A stretch of DNA of 64,000 nt from Streptomyces sp. NBC_01288 (GTDB taxonomy: Bacteria > Actinomycetota > Actinomycetes > Streptomycetales > Streptomycetaceae): positions 9,795,001-9,859,000 of the forward strand of contig NZ_CP108427.1 of the NCBI RefSeq assembly GCF_035982055.1. Reading direction: 5' to 3'. Shown here in pieces: positions 24,470 to 32,465 of this stretch. The translations under genes and the position numbers were made by a program. The first letter of the stretch is position 1. Each line of letters opens with the position of its first letter. Below the pieces are notes generated by a model. It saw only the letters and a list, made by a program, of their open reading frames with translations, did not search any database and was not told the origin of the DNA.

Positions 24470-25445
24470 GCAGCTTGCTGACCTCCCAGAGACGGGCCGC
24501 CGCCTCCGGGTCCACGGCGCGGGGGAGCACCCCCGGGATCGTGTCCCCGGTGGTCCAGGCGGTCTCGTTCTCGGGGGGCACCAGCGGGCTGATGTCGACG
24601 TTCTCGCAGTAGACCCCGCCGAGACCGTCGAGCTGCGGGCTGGTCGCGCACCACACGCTGGTGGCCGCGCCCTGCTGCACGGTCTTCATCTGGCGCTCCG
24701 GGTCACGAATGGGCTTGCCCTCGCCGTCGAGCGCCCCCGCGGCCTGGAGCACCGCCGGGTCGAGGTGCTTGACCAGACCGGTGTCGATGATCAGGCCCGG
24801 GTGCACGGCGAACGCGCGGATGCCCTCGGCCTGTCCGCGCCGGTCCACCTCGACGGCGAACAGCGCGTTGGCCGTCTTGGACTGGCCGTAGGCGAGGAAC
24901 GGCTCGTAGGTCCGGTGCTCGAATTGAAGGTCGTCGAAGTCGATCCCGGCGAAGCGGATGCCCCGCGACGACAGCACGACGACCCGCGCGCCGTTCGCCG
25001 CGACCAGCGCGGGCCACAGCTTGGTGGTCAGCTGGAAGTGCCCGAGGTGGTTGGCGGCGAACTGTGCCTCGTAGCCGCGCGTGTCCCGCGCCAGCGGGGT
25101 CGCCATGATCCCGGCGTTGTTCACCAGGAGGTGCAGCGGGCGCCCGGAGGCCAGGAACTTCTCCGCGAAGGCGTCGATCGACGCCGGGTCCAGCAGGTCC
25201 ATGTGCTCGACCTCGGTTCCTGGGAGGACCGCGAGCGCCGTCCTGGCCCGCTCCACGTCCCTCGCGGGTACGACGATCCGCGCGCCGGCGCCGTGCAGTA
25301 CCCGGGCCGTCTCCAGGCCGATGCCGGAGTAGCCGCCCGTGACGATCGCGACCTTGCCGGTCAGGTCGATGCCGTTGATCACCTCCTCGGCGGTGGACGC
25401 GGCGCCGAAGCCGGAATTCAGGGGCTGCTGTGCGGTGCTGGTCAT
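24459..25445 (-). CDS. Short-chain dehydrogenase/reductase
   Basis: 328 residues, a long SDR resembling retinol-dehydrogenase/WW-oxidoreductase-like members. TGGYSGIG at 36-43 binds the cofactor, VNNAGIM is the structural motif, and YGQSK carries catalytic Tyr and Lys. GAGGAGAG lies upstream of the ATG at 25445. It is divergent from the AraC gene (103 bp) and overlaps the convergent reductase gene by 11 bp. AraC control is likely from the arrangement; substrate unknown. Confidence 0.92.
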   Translation of the reverse strand: MTSTAQQPLNSGFGAASTAEEVINGIDLTGKVAIVTGGYSGIGLETARVLHGAGARIVVPARDVERARTALAVLPGTEVEHMDLLDPASIDAFAEKFLASGRPLHLLVNNAGIMATPLARDTRGYEAQFAANHLGHFQLTTKLWPALVAANGARVVVLSSRGIRFAGIDFDDLQFEHRTYEPFLAYGQSKTANALFAVEVDRRGQAEGIRAFAVHPGLIIDTGLVKHLDPAVLQAAGALDGEGKPIRDPERQMKTVQQGAATSVWCATSPQLDGLGGVYCENVDISPLVPPENETAWTTGDTIPGVLPRAVDPEAAARLWEVSKLLTA

Positions 25446-25548
25446 GTCTGCTCTCTCCTCATCAGCTGAGCTGTTGAGACCACCGTAGGGCGGCAGATCC
25501 GTACGATGAATACTTGAGAATCCGCATAACTTGCGTGATAGTTCGAAC

Positions 25549-26475
25549 ATGACCGTGGATCCCCTGTCCGACGCCCTCGCCGTCGCCGATGCCCGCAGCG
25601 TGTTCTCCGGTGGCTTCACGGCCGGCGGCGACTGGGCCATCGAGTTGCGCGGACGCGACCGGCTGAAGGTGAACGCCGTGGTGCAGGGCGGCTGTCTGCT
25701 GGTCCGGGACGGCGGCGAACCGCTGCGGCTCGCCGAGGGGGACGTCGTGATCTCCGACGGCGGCCAGCCGTACACCCTGTGCAGCCGGCCCGGCGTCGCG
25801 CCGACCGACTCCGCGGACGTCGTCATGGACCCGGCGACCCGGATGGGCCGGCTCGGGCAGGGCGACGCGGTGGACGTCGCCTGCGTGTCCGGGCACATCG
25901 ACCTGAGCCGCGACCGCGGCGACCTCCTGCGGCGGGCGCTGCCGGAGCTCGTCCACGTACGCGCAGACTCGCCCGAGGCGGGTGTACTGCGGTGGCTCAT
26001 CGGGCAGTTGGCGGCCGAGATGCGCACGCGCAGGGCCGGGGTCGAGTTCGTCTCGGCACACCTCGCGCAGCTGATGTTCGTCCAGGTGCTGCGGGTCTGC
26101 CTCACCGACTCGGACGGGCTGCCGCCCGGCTGGCTGCGCGCCCTCGCCGACGAACGGCTCGCCCCCGCGCTGCGCCTGATGCACGGCGACCCGGCCCACC
26201 CCTGGCAGTTGGAGGAGCTGGCCCGGGCCTCCGCGATGTCCCGCACCACGTTCGCCGTACGGTTCAAGGAGGCGGCCGGCGTGCCGCCCCTGACCTACCT
26301 GCTCAACTGGCGGATGAATCTCGCCGCCCGGGCCCTCCGGCAGGACGCCGCCCCGGTCGGCGCGCTGGCCCGTTCCGTCGGCTACACCTCCGAGAGCGCC
26401 TTCAGCAACGCCTTCAAGCGGGCGGTCGGGGTGGCGCCGCGTCGGTACCGCGAAGAGGCCCTCGCTAGGAGCTGA
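25549..26475 (+). CDS. AraC-family regulator with N-terminal cupin domain
   Basis: 308 residues. The N-terminal about 180 form a cupin-like ligand domain (LRLAEGDVVISDGGQPYTL is the typical metal-less cupin turn); the C-terminal two helix-turn-helix units are at about 205-305 (LARASAMSRTTFAVRFKEAAG and VGYTSESAFSNAFKRAVG, then PRRYR). This is the AraC_binding_2/cupin_6 group that commonly regulates a divergent SDR gene, as here. The ATG at 25549 was chosen over the TTG at 25531. The 3' end overlaps the next convergent gene by 11 bp. Confidence 0.92.
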   Translation: MTVDPLSDALAVADARSVFSGGFTAGGDWAIELRGRDRLKVNAVVQGGCLLVRDGGEPLRLAEGDVVISDGGQPYTLCSRPGVAPTDSADVVMDPATRMGRLGQGDAVDVACVSGHIDLSRDRGDLLRRALPELVHVRADSPEAGVLRWLIGQLAAEMRTRRAGVEFVSAHLAQLMFVQVLRVCLTDSDGLPPGWLRALADERLAPALRLMHGDPAHPWQLEELARASAMSRTTFAVRFKEAAGVPPLTYLLNWRMNLAARALRQDAAPVGALARSVGYTSESAFSNAFKRAVGVAPRRYREEALARS

Positions 26476-26752
26476 GCCGTTCTTCGAGGCGCACGGTGAC
26501 CTGGTCGCCCTCGCTTTTCTCGATGGCCTTTCGAAGATCGGCTTTCACGGGGAGTTTGTGCGTGCCGTCCCCGAGAGCCATGAACGAGCTGCGGAAAGGG
26601 TGCCCGTCGATCGTGCCGCGGACCTTGACCAGACCGCGGGTGCCGAAGAAAGCGACGGACTCGGGCCAGACGAGATAGGTCCAGCCGCCGTCGTTCGGGC
26701 TTTTGATCAATTCGGCGGTGAATTCCTCGTTCAACGGGGTGTCCGTACTCAT
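26465..26752 (-). CDS. DUF1905-domain protein
   Basis: 95 residues. The domain is recognised from WTYLVWPESVAFFGTRGLVKVRGTIDGHPF (read in parts) and the closing LRKAIEKSEGDQVTVRLEE, a small beta-barrel family often joined to or encoded near YdeI/OmdA-like proteins. GGAGG is 7 bases before the ATG at 26752. Function unknown; the neighbours give no clear clue. Confidence 0.85.
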   Translation of the reverse strand: MSTDTPLNEEFTAELIKSPNDGGWTYLVWPESVAFFGTRGLVKVRGTIDGHPFRSSFMALGDGTHKLPVKADLRKAIEKSEGDQVTVRLEERLSS

Positions 26753-26829
26753 GATGTGTCCTCCGCTCGGAGTGGCCTGCCGTACAAGAGACCGCCCCGA
26801 GCGGGGAAACTCATCGCGGAGGTCGGAAC

Positions 26830-27213
26830 TCAGGCCCCGGCGGGCACCCGGTCGAGGAAACCGAGCACGGAGCGGATGCGACCGTCCGCGTCGAGCGTGA
26901 TCACGTCGAACCCGGCCACGGGCGCCGAGCCGTCGGCTTCGCTCACCAACTCCCAGCCGAAGCGCGCGGTGTCGTGGTGCCCGTCGACGGCGCCCAGGGG
27001 GCGGAAGGCGAACCCCGGGAACTGCTCGTGCGCCCCGGCGATCAGCCCCGCGATCTCCGCGTGACCGGTGACTGTCGCCAGCGGGTCGGTGTACGTACCC
27101 TCGACGGACCAGGCGGCGGCGACCGCCTTCGCCAGCGCCTCCGGATCGCCCGCGTTCCAGGCCTCGAAGTAGTGGGCGACGGCACTCTCGTATCGGTCGG
27201 TGTTCACGGACAT
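26830..27213 (-). CDS. SnoaL-like/NTF2-fold protein
   Basis: 127 residues of the cone-shaped NTF2-like fold: AVAHYFEAWNAGDPEALAKA (helix 1-2), a central TYTDPLATVTGHAEI segment and the C-terminal sheet ending LGFLDRVPAGA. Members range from polyketide cyclases to unknown stress proteins. It lies 77 bp upstream of the DUF1905 gene on the same strand, so co-transcription is possible. Confidence 0.85.
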   Translation of the reverse strand: MSVNTDRYESAVAHYFEAWNAGDPEALAKAVAAAWSVEGTYTDPLATVTGHAEIAGLIAGAHEQFPGFAFRPLGAVDGHHDTARFGWELVSEADGSAPVAGFDVITLDADGRIRSVLGFLDRVPAGA

Positions 27214-27601
27214 GGCGAATCAGCCTCCAGTGAGGTCGTTCGTACTGGTCAGGGGCCGGATCCGCTGACTGGCGACCCGGTGACTCCACCCTGCCGGGGC
27301 GCGCGGGAGGCGTCGATTACCCCTCGGGTAATGACGGCGGGAGAACCCCGCAAAACGGGCTACGAAGCTTTTCGGCCAAACAAGGCTGTGAATATGCCAA
27401 GAGAGTGGCTAAAAAGTCGTGGTGACAGTGTTTCAGGAGTGAACATACTCGTCTGCTAGGGCATAACTTCCCGAATGCCAGGGAATAGCTTCACGAGGCA
27501 AATCCGCCATCGTGCGCACCAACCGAGCCACCCGAGCCGCCATCAGAGCCGCATGGAAAGCGAGGCCCGACCGGCAATCGACACGCGACGGGGGAGTGAT
27601 C
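27214..27601. promoter_or_regulatory. 388-bp intergenic region with two inverted repeats
   Basis: ATTACCC-CTC-GGGTAAT (27316-27332) is a perfect 7-bp inverted repeat about 105 bp upstream of the SnoaL-like gene. TTCCC-N8-GGGAA (27468-27485) is a second, weaker dyad. The part from 27350 to 27480 is A/T-rich and probably carries the promoter of the TTA-containing gene. A GTG at 27512 in frame with that gene lacks a ribosome site. Confidence 0.5.
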
Positions 27602-28012
27602 GTGCACGACGAATTCCTGTGCCATGTCACCGCGTACGGTACCTGCGGCGGACAGCGCGTCGGGGTGCCTCTGGGAACCTACCGCGCGCCGACCCTGGCA
27701 CTCGCCTTGTGGTGGTTACGGGACCGCGCGGTGTGGATGGCCGACCGGCTCGACCCGCAACCGGAGAACCCGCGCTTCCCCCGGGGTGCCCTGGTACCCG
27801 TTTCCGACACGGCCCCCGACGTGCCCCGCGCGTTACGCACCTGGTCGCGTGATGTCGGCCAACAGGAGCAGGTGGCCTACGAGTTGGCGGCCGGGCGGCT
27901 CGTGCAGATCGCCATCAGCGACGAGACCACCGAGTACGAACTGCTCGCCGAATCGGTCGACGCCCTCCGGATGCAGCGGACCGTTCCGGCACTGGTCGTC
28001 CCCGTCGCCTGA
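27602..28012 (+). CDS. Small hypothetical protein with two TTA codons
   Basis: 136 residues from the GTG at 27602, chosen because GGGGGAG lies 5-6 bases upstream; an in-frame GTG at 27512 would add 30 basic residues. I recognise no domain: the protein starts HDEFLCHVTAYGTCGGQRVG, has a Trp-rich helix (ALALWWLRDRAVWMADRL) and a beta-rich C-terminus ending PALVVPVA. Two leucines are encoded by TTA (27716-27718 and 27833-27835), the rarest Streptomyces codon, so translation should depend on the bldA tRNA and be growth-phase dependent. It lies 72 bp before the FHA-ABC gene on the same strand. Confidence 0.75.
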   Translation: MHDEFLCHVTAYGTCGGQRVGVPLGTYRAPTLALALWWLRDRAVWMADRLDPQPENPRFPRGALVPVSDTAPDVPRALRTWSRDVGQQEQVAYELAAGRLVQIAISDETTEYELLAESVDALRMQRTVPALVVPVA

Positions 28013-28084
28013 CACGTGTCGACCACCGCACGCCCCTGACCGCTGACCGGGCGCACAGGTGAACGAATCGGTAGAATTCGGGTC

Positions 28085-30424
28085 ATGCCAGAGCGGCCGA
28101 ACGCGCCGACCGCGCCCGAACTCCTCCTGGAGACGGAATCGGGCTCCACGGTCATGACCCCGGGACGCGACTACCACGTCGGCCGCGACCCGCTCAGCGA
28201 CATCGTCATCGACGACGCCCGCGTCTCCTGGCACCACGCGGTTCTGCGGCCCGACGCCGGCCACTGGACGCTGGAGGACGAGCACAGCACGAACGGCACC
28301 TTCGCCGACGGCCGCCGAGTCCAGGAATGGGGCGTCGGCCCCGGCAGCGTGATCCGCTTCGGCAACCCGGCCGACGGCCCGTGCGTCACCCTGGCCGACC
28401 GCCCCGCCCCGGCCCCGGAACGCCCCTCGGCCGTGTCCATGCCCGCCTTCACCGGCACCTTCCGGCAACCGACCACCGTACGACCGCTGCCCAGCCGTAC
28501 CGTACGTATCGGCCGGGCCGGCGACAACGACCTCGTCGTCGACGACCTGATCGTCTCCCGCCGCCACGCCGAACTTCGGGCCATGCCCGACGGGACGTAC
28601 GAGATCGTCGACCTCGGCAGCCACAACGGCACCTACCTCAACGGCCAGCCGGTCGCCCGCGCCCCGATCGGGCCGGGTGACATCGTCGGCATCGGGCACT
28701 CCGCGTTCTGTCTCGTCGGCGACCAGTTGCAGGAGTATGTCGACACCGGCGAGGTCTCCCTCGACGTACAGGACCTCACCGTCGCTGTCGACCGCGGCCG
28801 CAAGGTTCTTCTCGACCAGGTGTCGTTCCCGGTCGGCGAGAAATGCCTGCTCGCCGTCGTCGGACCCAGCGGCGCCGGCAAGTCCACCCTGCTCAACGCG
28901 CTCACCGGCCAGCGCCCCGCCGACCGCGGCACCGTCCTCTACGACGGCCGCGACCTCTACCGCGACTACGCCGAACTGCGCCAGCGCATAGGCCTCGTCC
29001 CGCAGGACGACATCCTGCACGCCCAACTGACCGTGCACAGCGCCCTGTCCTACGCGGCCGAACTCCGCTTCCCCCAGGACACCGCCAAGACCGAACGGCA
29101 GGCCAGGGTCGACGAGGTCATCCGCGAACTCGGTCTCGAACAGCGCGCCGCGCAGCCCGTGCACAGCCTCTCCGGCGGCCAGCGCAAACGCGTCAGCGTG
29201 GCCCTGGAACTGCTGACCAAGCCCTCGCTGCTCTTCCTCGACGAACCGACCTCCGGACTCGACCCGGGCATGGACCGCTCGGTGATGCACATGCTGCGCG
29301 GCCTCGCCGACGACGGCCGTACCGTCATCGTCGTCACCCACAGCGTCCTCAGCCTCGACGTGTGCGACCGGCTCCTGGTGCTCGCGCCCGGCGGCAAGGT
29401 CGCCTACTACGGGCCGCCCGACGACGCCCTCGCCTACTTCGGCTTCGAGCACTGGCCGGAGGCGTTCGAGGCCTTCGAGCGGGACCAGGAGCGGGACTGG
29501 GCAGGGGAGTTCAGGGAATCGCCCTTCCAACGCCGGTACATCGCGAACTCCACGGCGCAGCCCCACCTGCTCGGCTCCGCACCGGTCGCCGTGGCTCCGC
29601 CGCCCCGCCCTCGCAGCCGTAGCGCCCAACTCGGCACGCTGGTACGCCGCTACACCGCCGCCCTCGCCGCCGACCGGACCTTCCTCGTCATCATGATCGC
29701 GCTGCCGTTCGTCATGGGCGCGATGGCCCGCGCGCTCGCCGGGAGCGAACTGACCCGCGAGACGGCGATGAACGCGCTGCTCATCCTGTGCGTCGGCGGC
29801 GTGCTCACCGGCGCGGCCAACGCCGTGCGCGAACTCGTCAAGGAGCGCGCGATCTACCGGCGAGAGAGAGCCGTCGGCCTGTCCCGATCGGCGTACCTGC
29901 TCTCCAAGGTCGTCGTCCTGGGCGCGATCACCGTGGCGCAGGCCGTGGTCCTCACGTTGGTGGGACTGTTCGGCGTCGATCTCAACGCGCCCGGGGGCAA
30001 AGGGGTGTTGATGCCACCCCTGATCGAAATCACCGTGGCCGTGGCCCTGTTGGCCTTCACCGCGATGATGCTCGGCCTGCTGGTCTCCGCGACGGTGCGC
30101 AAGGAGGAAGTGACGATGCCGTTGCTGGTGCTGCTCGCCATCGTCCAAGTGGTGTTCTGCGGCGCCCTGTTGAAGCTGCACGGGGTACCCGGCCTGGAAC
30201 AGCTCTCGTGGCTCGTGCCCTCCCGGTGGGCGCTTGGCGGGATGGCCGGCACCATCGGACTGGCCCGGATCGTGCCGGGCGAGCTGACCGGCGACCCGAT
30301 GTTCCGGCACTCGGCCGGGGTGTGGCTGCTCAACATGGGCATGCTGATCGTGCTGTCGCTGCTCTTCGGAATCGTGGTCTCCCGGCTGCTGCGGCGGCAC
30401 GAACCCGCCGTGATGCGGAAATAA
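28085..30424 (+). CDS. Double-FHA, ABC-ATPase and ABC-2 permease fusion (exporter)
   Basis: 779 residues in this order: FHA domain 1 (about 20-110, HVGRDPLSDIVIDDARVSWHH), FHA domain 2 (about 135-215, RIGRAGDNDLVVDDLIVSRRH), ABC ATPase (about 225-460; Walker A GPSGAGKST near 259, signature LSGGQRKR near 362, Walker B LLFLDEPTSGLD near 382) and an ABC-2 membrane domain (about 520-779, six helices). Both FHA domains keep the G-R and S-x-x-H residues that bind phosphothreonine. ABCG-like half-transporter order implies a homodimeric exporter. The Ser/Thr kinase encoded two genes downstream is the obvious source of a phospho-signal. TAGAAT shortly before the ATG may be a -10 box. The cargo is unknown. 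Confidence 0.9.
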   Translation: MPERPNAPTAPELLLETESGSTVMTPGRDYHVGRDPLSDIVIDDARVSWHHAVLRPDAGHWTLEDEHSTNGTFADGRRVQEWGVGPGSVIRFGNPADGPCVTLADRPAPAPERPSAVSMPAFTGTFRQPTTVRPLPSRTVRIGRAGDNDLVVDDLIVSRRHAELRAMPDGTYEIVDLGSHNGTYLNGQPVARAPIGPGDIVGIGHSAFCLVGDQLQEYVDTGEVSLDVQDLTVAVDRGRKVLLDQVSFPVGEKCLLAVVGPSGAGKSTLLNALTGQRPADRGTVLYDGRDLYRDYAELRQRIGLVPQDDILHAQLTVHSALSYAAELRFPQDTAKTERQARVDEVIRELGLEQRAAQPVHSLSGGQRKRVSVALELLTKPSLLFLDEPTSGLDPGMDRSVMHMLRGLADDGRTVIVVTHSVLSLDVCDRLLVLAPGGKVAYYGPPDDALAYFGFEHWPEAFEAFERDQERDWAGEFRESPFQRRYIANSTAQPHLLGSAPVAVAPPPRPRSRSAQLGTLVRRYTAALAADRTFLVIMIALPFVMGAMARALAGSELTRETAMNALLILCVGGVLTGAANAVRELVKERAIYRRERAVGLSRSAYLLSKVVVLGAITVAQAVVLTLVGLFGVDLNAPGGKGVLMPPLIEITVAVALLAFTAMMLGLLVSATVRKEEVTMPLLVLLAIVQVVFCGALLKLHGVPGLEQLSWLVPSRWALGGMAGTIGLARIVPGELTGDPMFRHSAGVWLLNMGMLIVLSLLFGIVVSRLLRRHEPAVMRK

Positions 30425-30436
30425 GGGGCCGCCACG

Positions 30437-30988
30437 ATGACGATCCCACCCCCCGGCTTCCGGCCCACGCACGTCGTCCCCGAGCACGGGATGCCCGCCT
30501 GGGAGGCCCCGGACCCCGCTCGCCCCACCGTGCCGCTCGACGCGCTGCTCCCGGTGCAGTTGCTGGAGCGGCGCGGCGACTGGGCCCACGCCCTGTGCTC
30601 CAACGGCTGGTCCGCCTGGGTCGACGGCCGCCACCTGATCTCGGTCTCCCAGGACCCGCCGGCAGCCGGCGGCCCCCTCACCCGCACCGCAGACCCACGC
30701 CCGCTGCTCGCCCGCGCCGAACAGGCCCTCGCCCGCTACCGCAGCGCGGTGGAGGACCTCGCGGGCGGCGGCCTGGACGGCGCGTCCTTCGAGGCCCGCA
30801 CCAAGGGCCTGCGGATCGGCGTGGTCGTCGACGGCGAATCCGTCTGGCTCTACGACGCCGACCACGAACGCTGGGTGTACGGCGACGGCACCCGGCTAAG
30901 CACCTATGCCTCGGACGACGGGCCCCGCGCCGAACCGGCCGACGCCGGTCACGCCCCCACTCAGGTCGTGAGCCCCGATGGCTCGTGA
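30437..30988 (+). CDS. Hypothetical SH3-like protein of the FHA-ABC/kinase operon
   Basis: 183 residues, 12 bp after the transporter gene and overlapping the kinase gene by 11 bp, so part of one operon. The region about 28-70 (VPLDALLPVQLLERRGDWAH then WSAWVDGRHLI) reads like a bacterial SH3 domain. A helix follows (about 88-110, LLARAEQALARYRSAVEDLA), then a small Trp/Tyr-rich unit (VVVDGESVWLYDADHERWVY). No signal peptide or membrane segment. An adaptor between kinase and transporter is plausible from position only. Confidence 0.75.
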   Translation: MTIPPPGFRPTHVVPEHGMPAWEAPDPARPTVPLDALLPVQLLERRGDWAHALCSNGWSAWVDGRHLISVSQDPPAAGGPLTRTADPRPLLARAEQALARYRSAVEDLAGGGLDGASFEARTKGLRIGVVVDGESVWLYDADHERWVYGDGTRLSTYASDDGPRAEPADAGHAPTQVVSPDGS

Positions 30989-31955
30989 CGCGAGCCTGTT
31001 CTCCGGTCGCCCCTCCGAACTGATCGGGAAGCAGATCGCCGGCTACCGCATCGAGGACGAGATCGGCCGCGGCGGCATGGCCGTCGTCTACCGCGCCCAC
31101 GACCTCCGCCTCGACCGCACGGTCGCCCTCAAGCTCCTCGCCCCCGAACTCGCCCGCAACGACACCTTCCGTAAACGCTTCACCCACGAGTCCCGGGTCG
31201 CCGCCGCGATCGACCACCCGCACATCGTTCCCGTCTTCGAGGCGGGCGAGACGGACGGCGTCCTGTACATCGCCATGCGCTACGTCTCCGGCAGCGACCT
31301 GCGTCATCTCCTGGACCGGGAGGGCCCGTTGACCCTCCCGACGGCCGCGCGCATCGCCACACAGGTCGCGTCCGCGCTGGACGCGGCCCACGAACACGGG
31401 CTGGTCCACCGGGACGTGAAGCCGGGCAACATTCTTGTGGCCCGCGGGACTGACAGCGATCACCCGGAGCACGTCTATCTGACCGACTTCGGTCTGACGA
31501 AGAAGTCGCTGTCACTCACCGGGTTCACGACTGTCGGGCAGTTCGTCGGCACGCTCGACTATGTGGCTCCTGAGCAGATCTCGGGGCGGCCGGTGGACGG
31601 GCGGTGCGATGTGTACGGGCTGGCGTGCGTCGTCTACGAGACCCTGGCGGGGCGACCGCCGTTTCGGCGGGACGATGACATGGCGTTGTTGTGGGCGCAC
31701 CAGTACGACATGCCTCCGGCGGTCAGTGAGGCTCGGGGTGATCTGCCGGGGTACGTCGACGGGGTTTTCGCCAAGGCGCTGGCGAAGAGTCCTGATGATC
31801 GGTACGAGTCCTGCCTGGCGTTTGTCACTGAGTTGCGTGGGGGTGAGGCCGGGCATGCGCCTACCGAGGTGGACCGGCGGGTGGCCTCGCGGCGGGATGG
31901 GAGGCCACCGGAGCCGCCGCGGTGGGCGGAGCCGGTGTTCAGGCGGCTTGGCTAG
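30978..31955 (+). CDS. Hanks-type serine/threonine protein kinase, soluble
   Basis: 325 residues, with a complete kinase domain at about 20-285: IGRGGMAVVYRA (P-loop), VALKLL (ATP-binding Lys), HRDVKPGNIL (catalytic loop, His144), DFGLTKK (Asp170) and GTLDYVAPEQ (activation segment), so it should be active. Unlike PknB types it has no transmembrane helix or PASTA repeats; the C-terminus is a short basic, Pro-rich tail. The 11-bp overlap with the upstream gene ties it to the FHA-ABC exporter, whose FHA domains bind phosphothreonine. Likely substrates are the exporter itself or its small partner; inference. Confidence 0.92.
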   Translation: MARDASLFSGRPSELIGKQIAGYRIEDEIGRGGMAVVYRAHDLRLDRTVALKLLAPELARNDTFRKRFTHESRVAAAIDHPHIVPVFEAGETDGVLYIAMRYVSGSDLRHLLDREGPLTLPTAARIATQVASALDAAHEHGLVHRDVKPGNILVARGTDSDHPEHVYLTDFGLTKKSLSLTGFTTVGQFVGTLDYVAPEQISGRPVDGRCDVYGLACVVYETLAGRPPFRRDDDMALLWAHQYDMPPAVSEARGDLPGYVDGVFAKALAKSPDDRYESCLAFVTELRGGEAGHAPTEVDRRVASRRDGRPPEPPRWAEPVFRRLG

Positions 31956-32434
31956 TGTTTCGTCTGCGGGTTCGTGGGGGCTGGTCGCGCAGTTCCCCGC
32001 GCCCCTGAAAGGGGCGCTGTAGGCCCCGGCGTCAGGCCGTTGAGGGGTGTGCGTCGTGCCGTGACTCTGCGGCGCGCGATCCGCCAAACCGACCTCACCC
32101 GGACTACCGTGTCCTCATACGTCACCGATCCGCATGAGCCGTCCGCTTTGATGCCCAGGCCCTTCGATCGGGCCCGGACCTGGCCGTCCCCCAACTCCTC
32201 CACCACCACGTTGGTGACGTGATGGGCGACAGGGTTCCCGGCGCCCAACGCAAGGGCCGCGTCCACGAGTTGGGTGAGGCCCGTCAGTGTGTCCTGGCCG
32301 AAGTCGGTGACGTCGTACTCGACGTCCGGGGTGAACACCTCGGCCAGGCGGTCGAGTTCGCCCTCGTCGACCAGGTGGCCGTGCAGGGCGATCAACTCCG
32401 TTATGGCCAGGCGGTCTTCGAGGGGCAATGCCAT
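31952..32434 (-). CDS. SnoaL-like/NTF2-fold protein, C-terminus replaced by a repeat element
   Basis: 160 residues. The NTF2-like core is clear at about 1-125: LEDRLAITELIALHGHLVDE, then LAEVFTPDVEYDVTDFGQ and HHVTNVVVEELGDG. AAGGGCAGAC precedes the ATG at 32434. The last about 25 residues (from PGPTAPLS) are encoded by the hairpin repeat at 31964-32022 and do not look like the family, so the element seems to have landed in or next to the 3' end. The stop overlaps the convergent kinase gene by 4 bp. Confidence 0.8.
   Translation of the reverse strand: MALPLEDRLAITELIALHGHLVDEGELDRLAEVFTPDVEYDVTDFGQDTLTGLTQLVDAALALGAGNPVAHHVTNVVVEELGDGQVRARSKGLGIKADGSCGSVTYEDTVVRVRSVWRIARRRVTARRTPLNGLTPGPTAPLSGARGTARPAPTNPQTKH
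31964..32022. repeat. Intergenic hairpin repeat element, copy 1
   Basis: Begins CTGCGGGTTCGTGGGGGCTG, contains CGCGCAGTTCCCC and ends in a stem GCGCCCCT-GAA-AGGGGCGC (31999-32017). The same order of blocks recurs at 39630-39688 with a different loop. Here it sits between convergent genes and may act as a terminator. Similar sequences are, from memory, frequent between Streptomyces genes. Confidence 0.8.
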
Positions 32435-32465
32435 GTCTGCCCTTTCGTCGGGTGGGCGCAGACTC

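Noticed and set aside
27833..30865. A 1010-residue open frame on the minus strand under the FHA-ABC gene
   Set aside because: It is rich in Gly/Arg/His/Asp with no domain; the plus strand encodes motifs for two FHA domains and an ABC ATPase. High-GC antisense frames stay open by composition.
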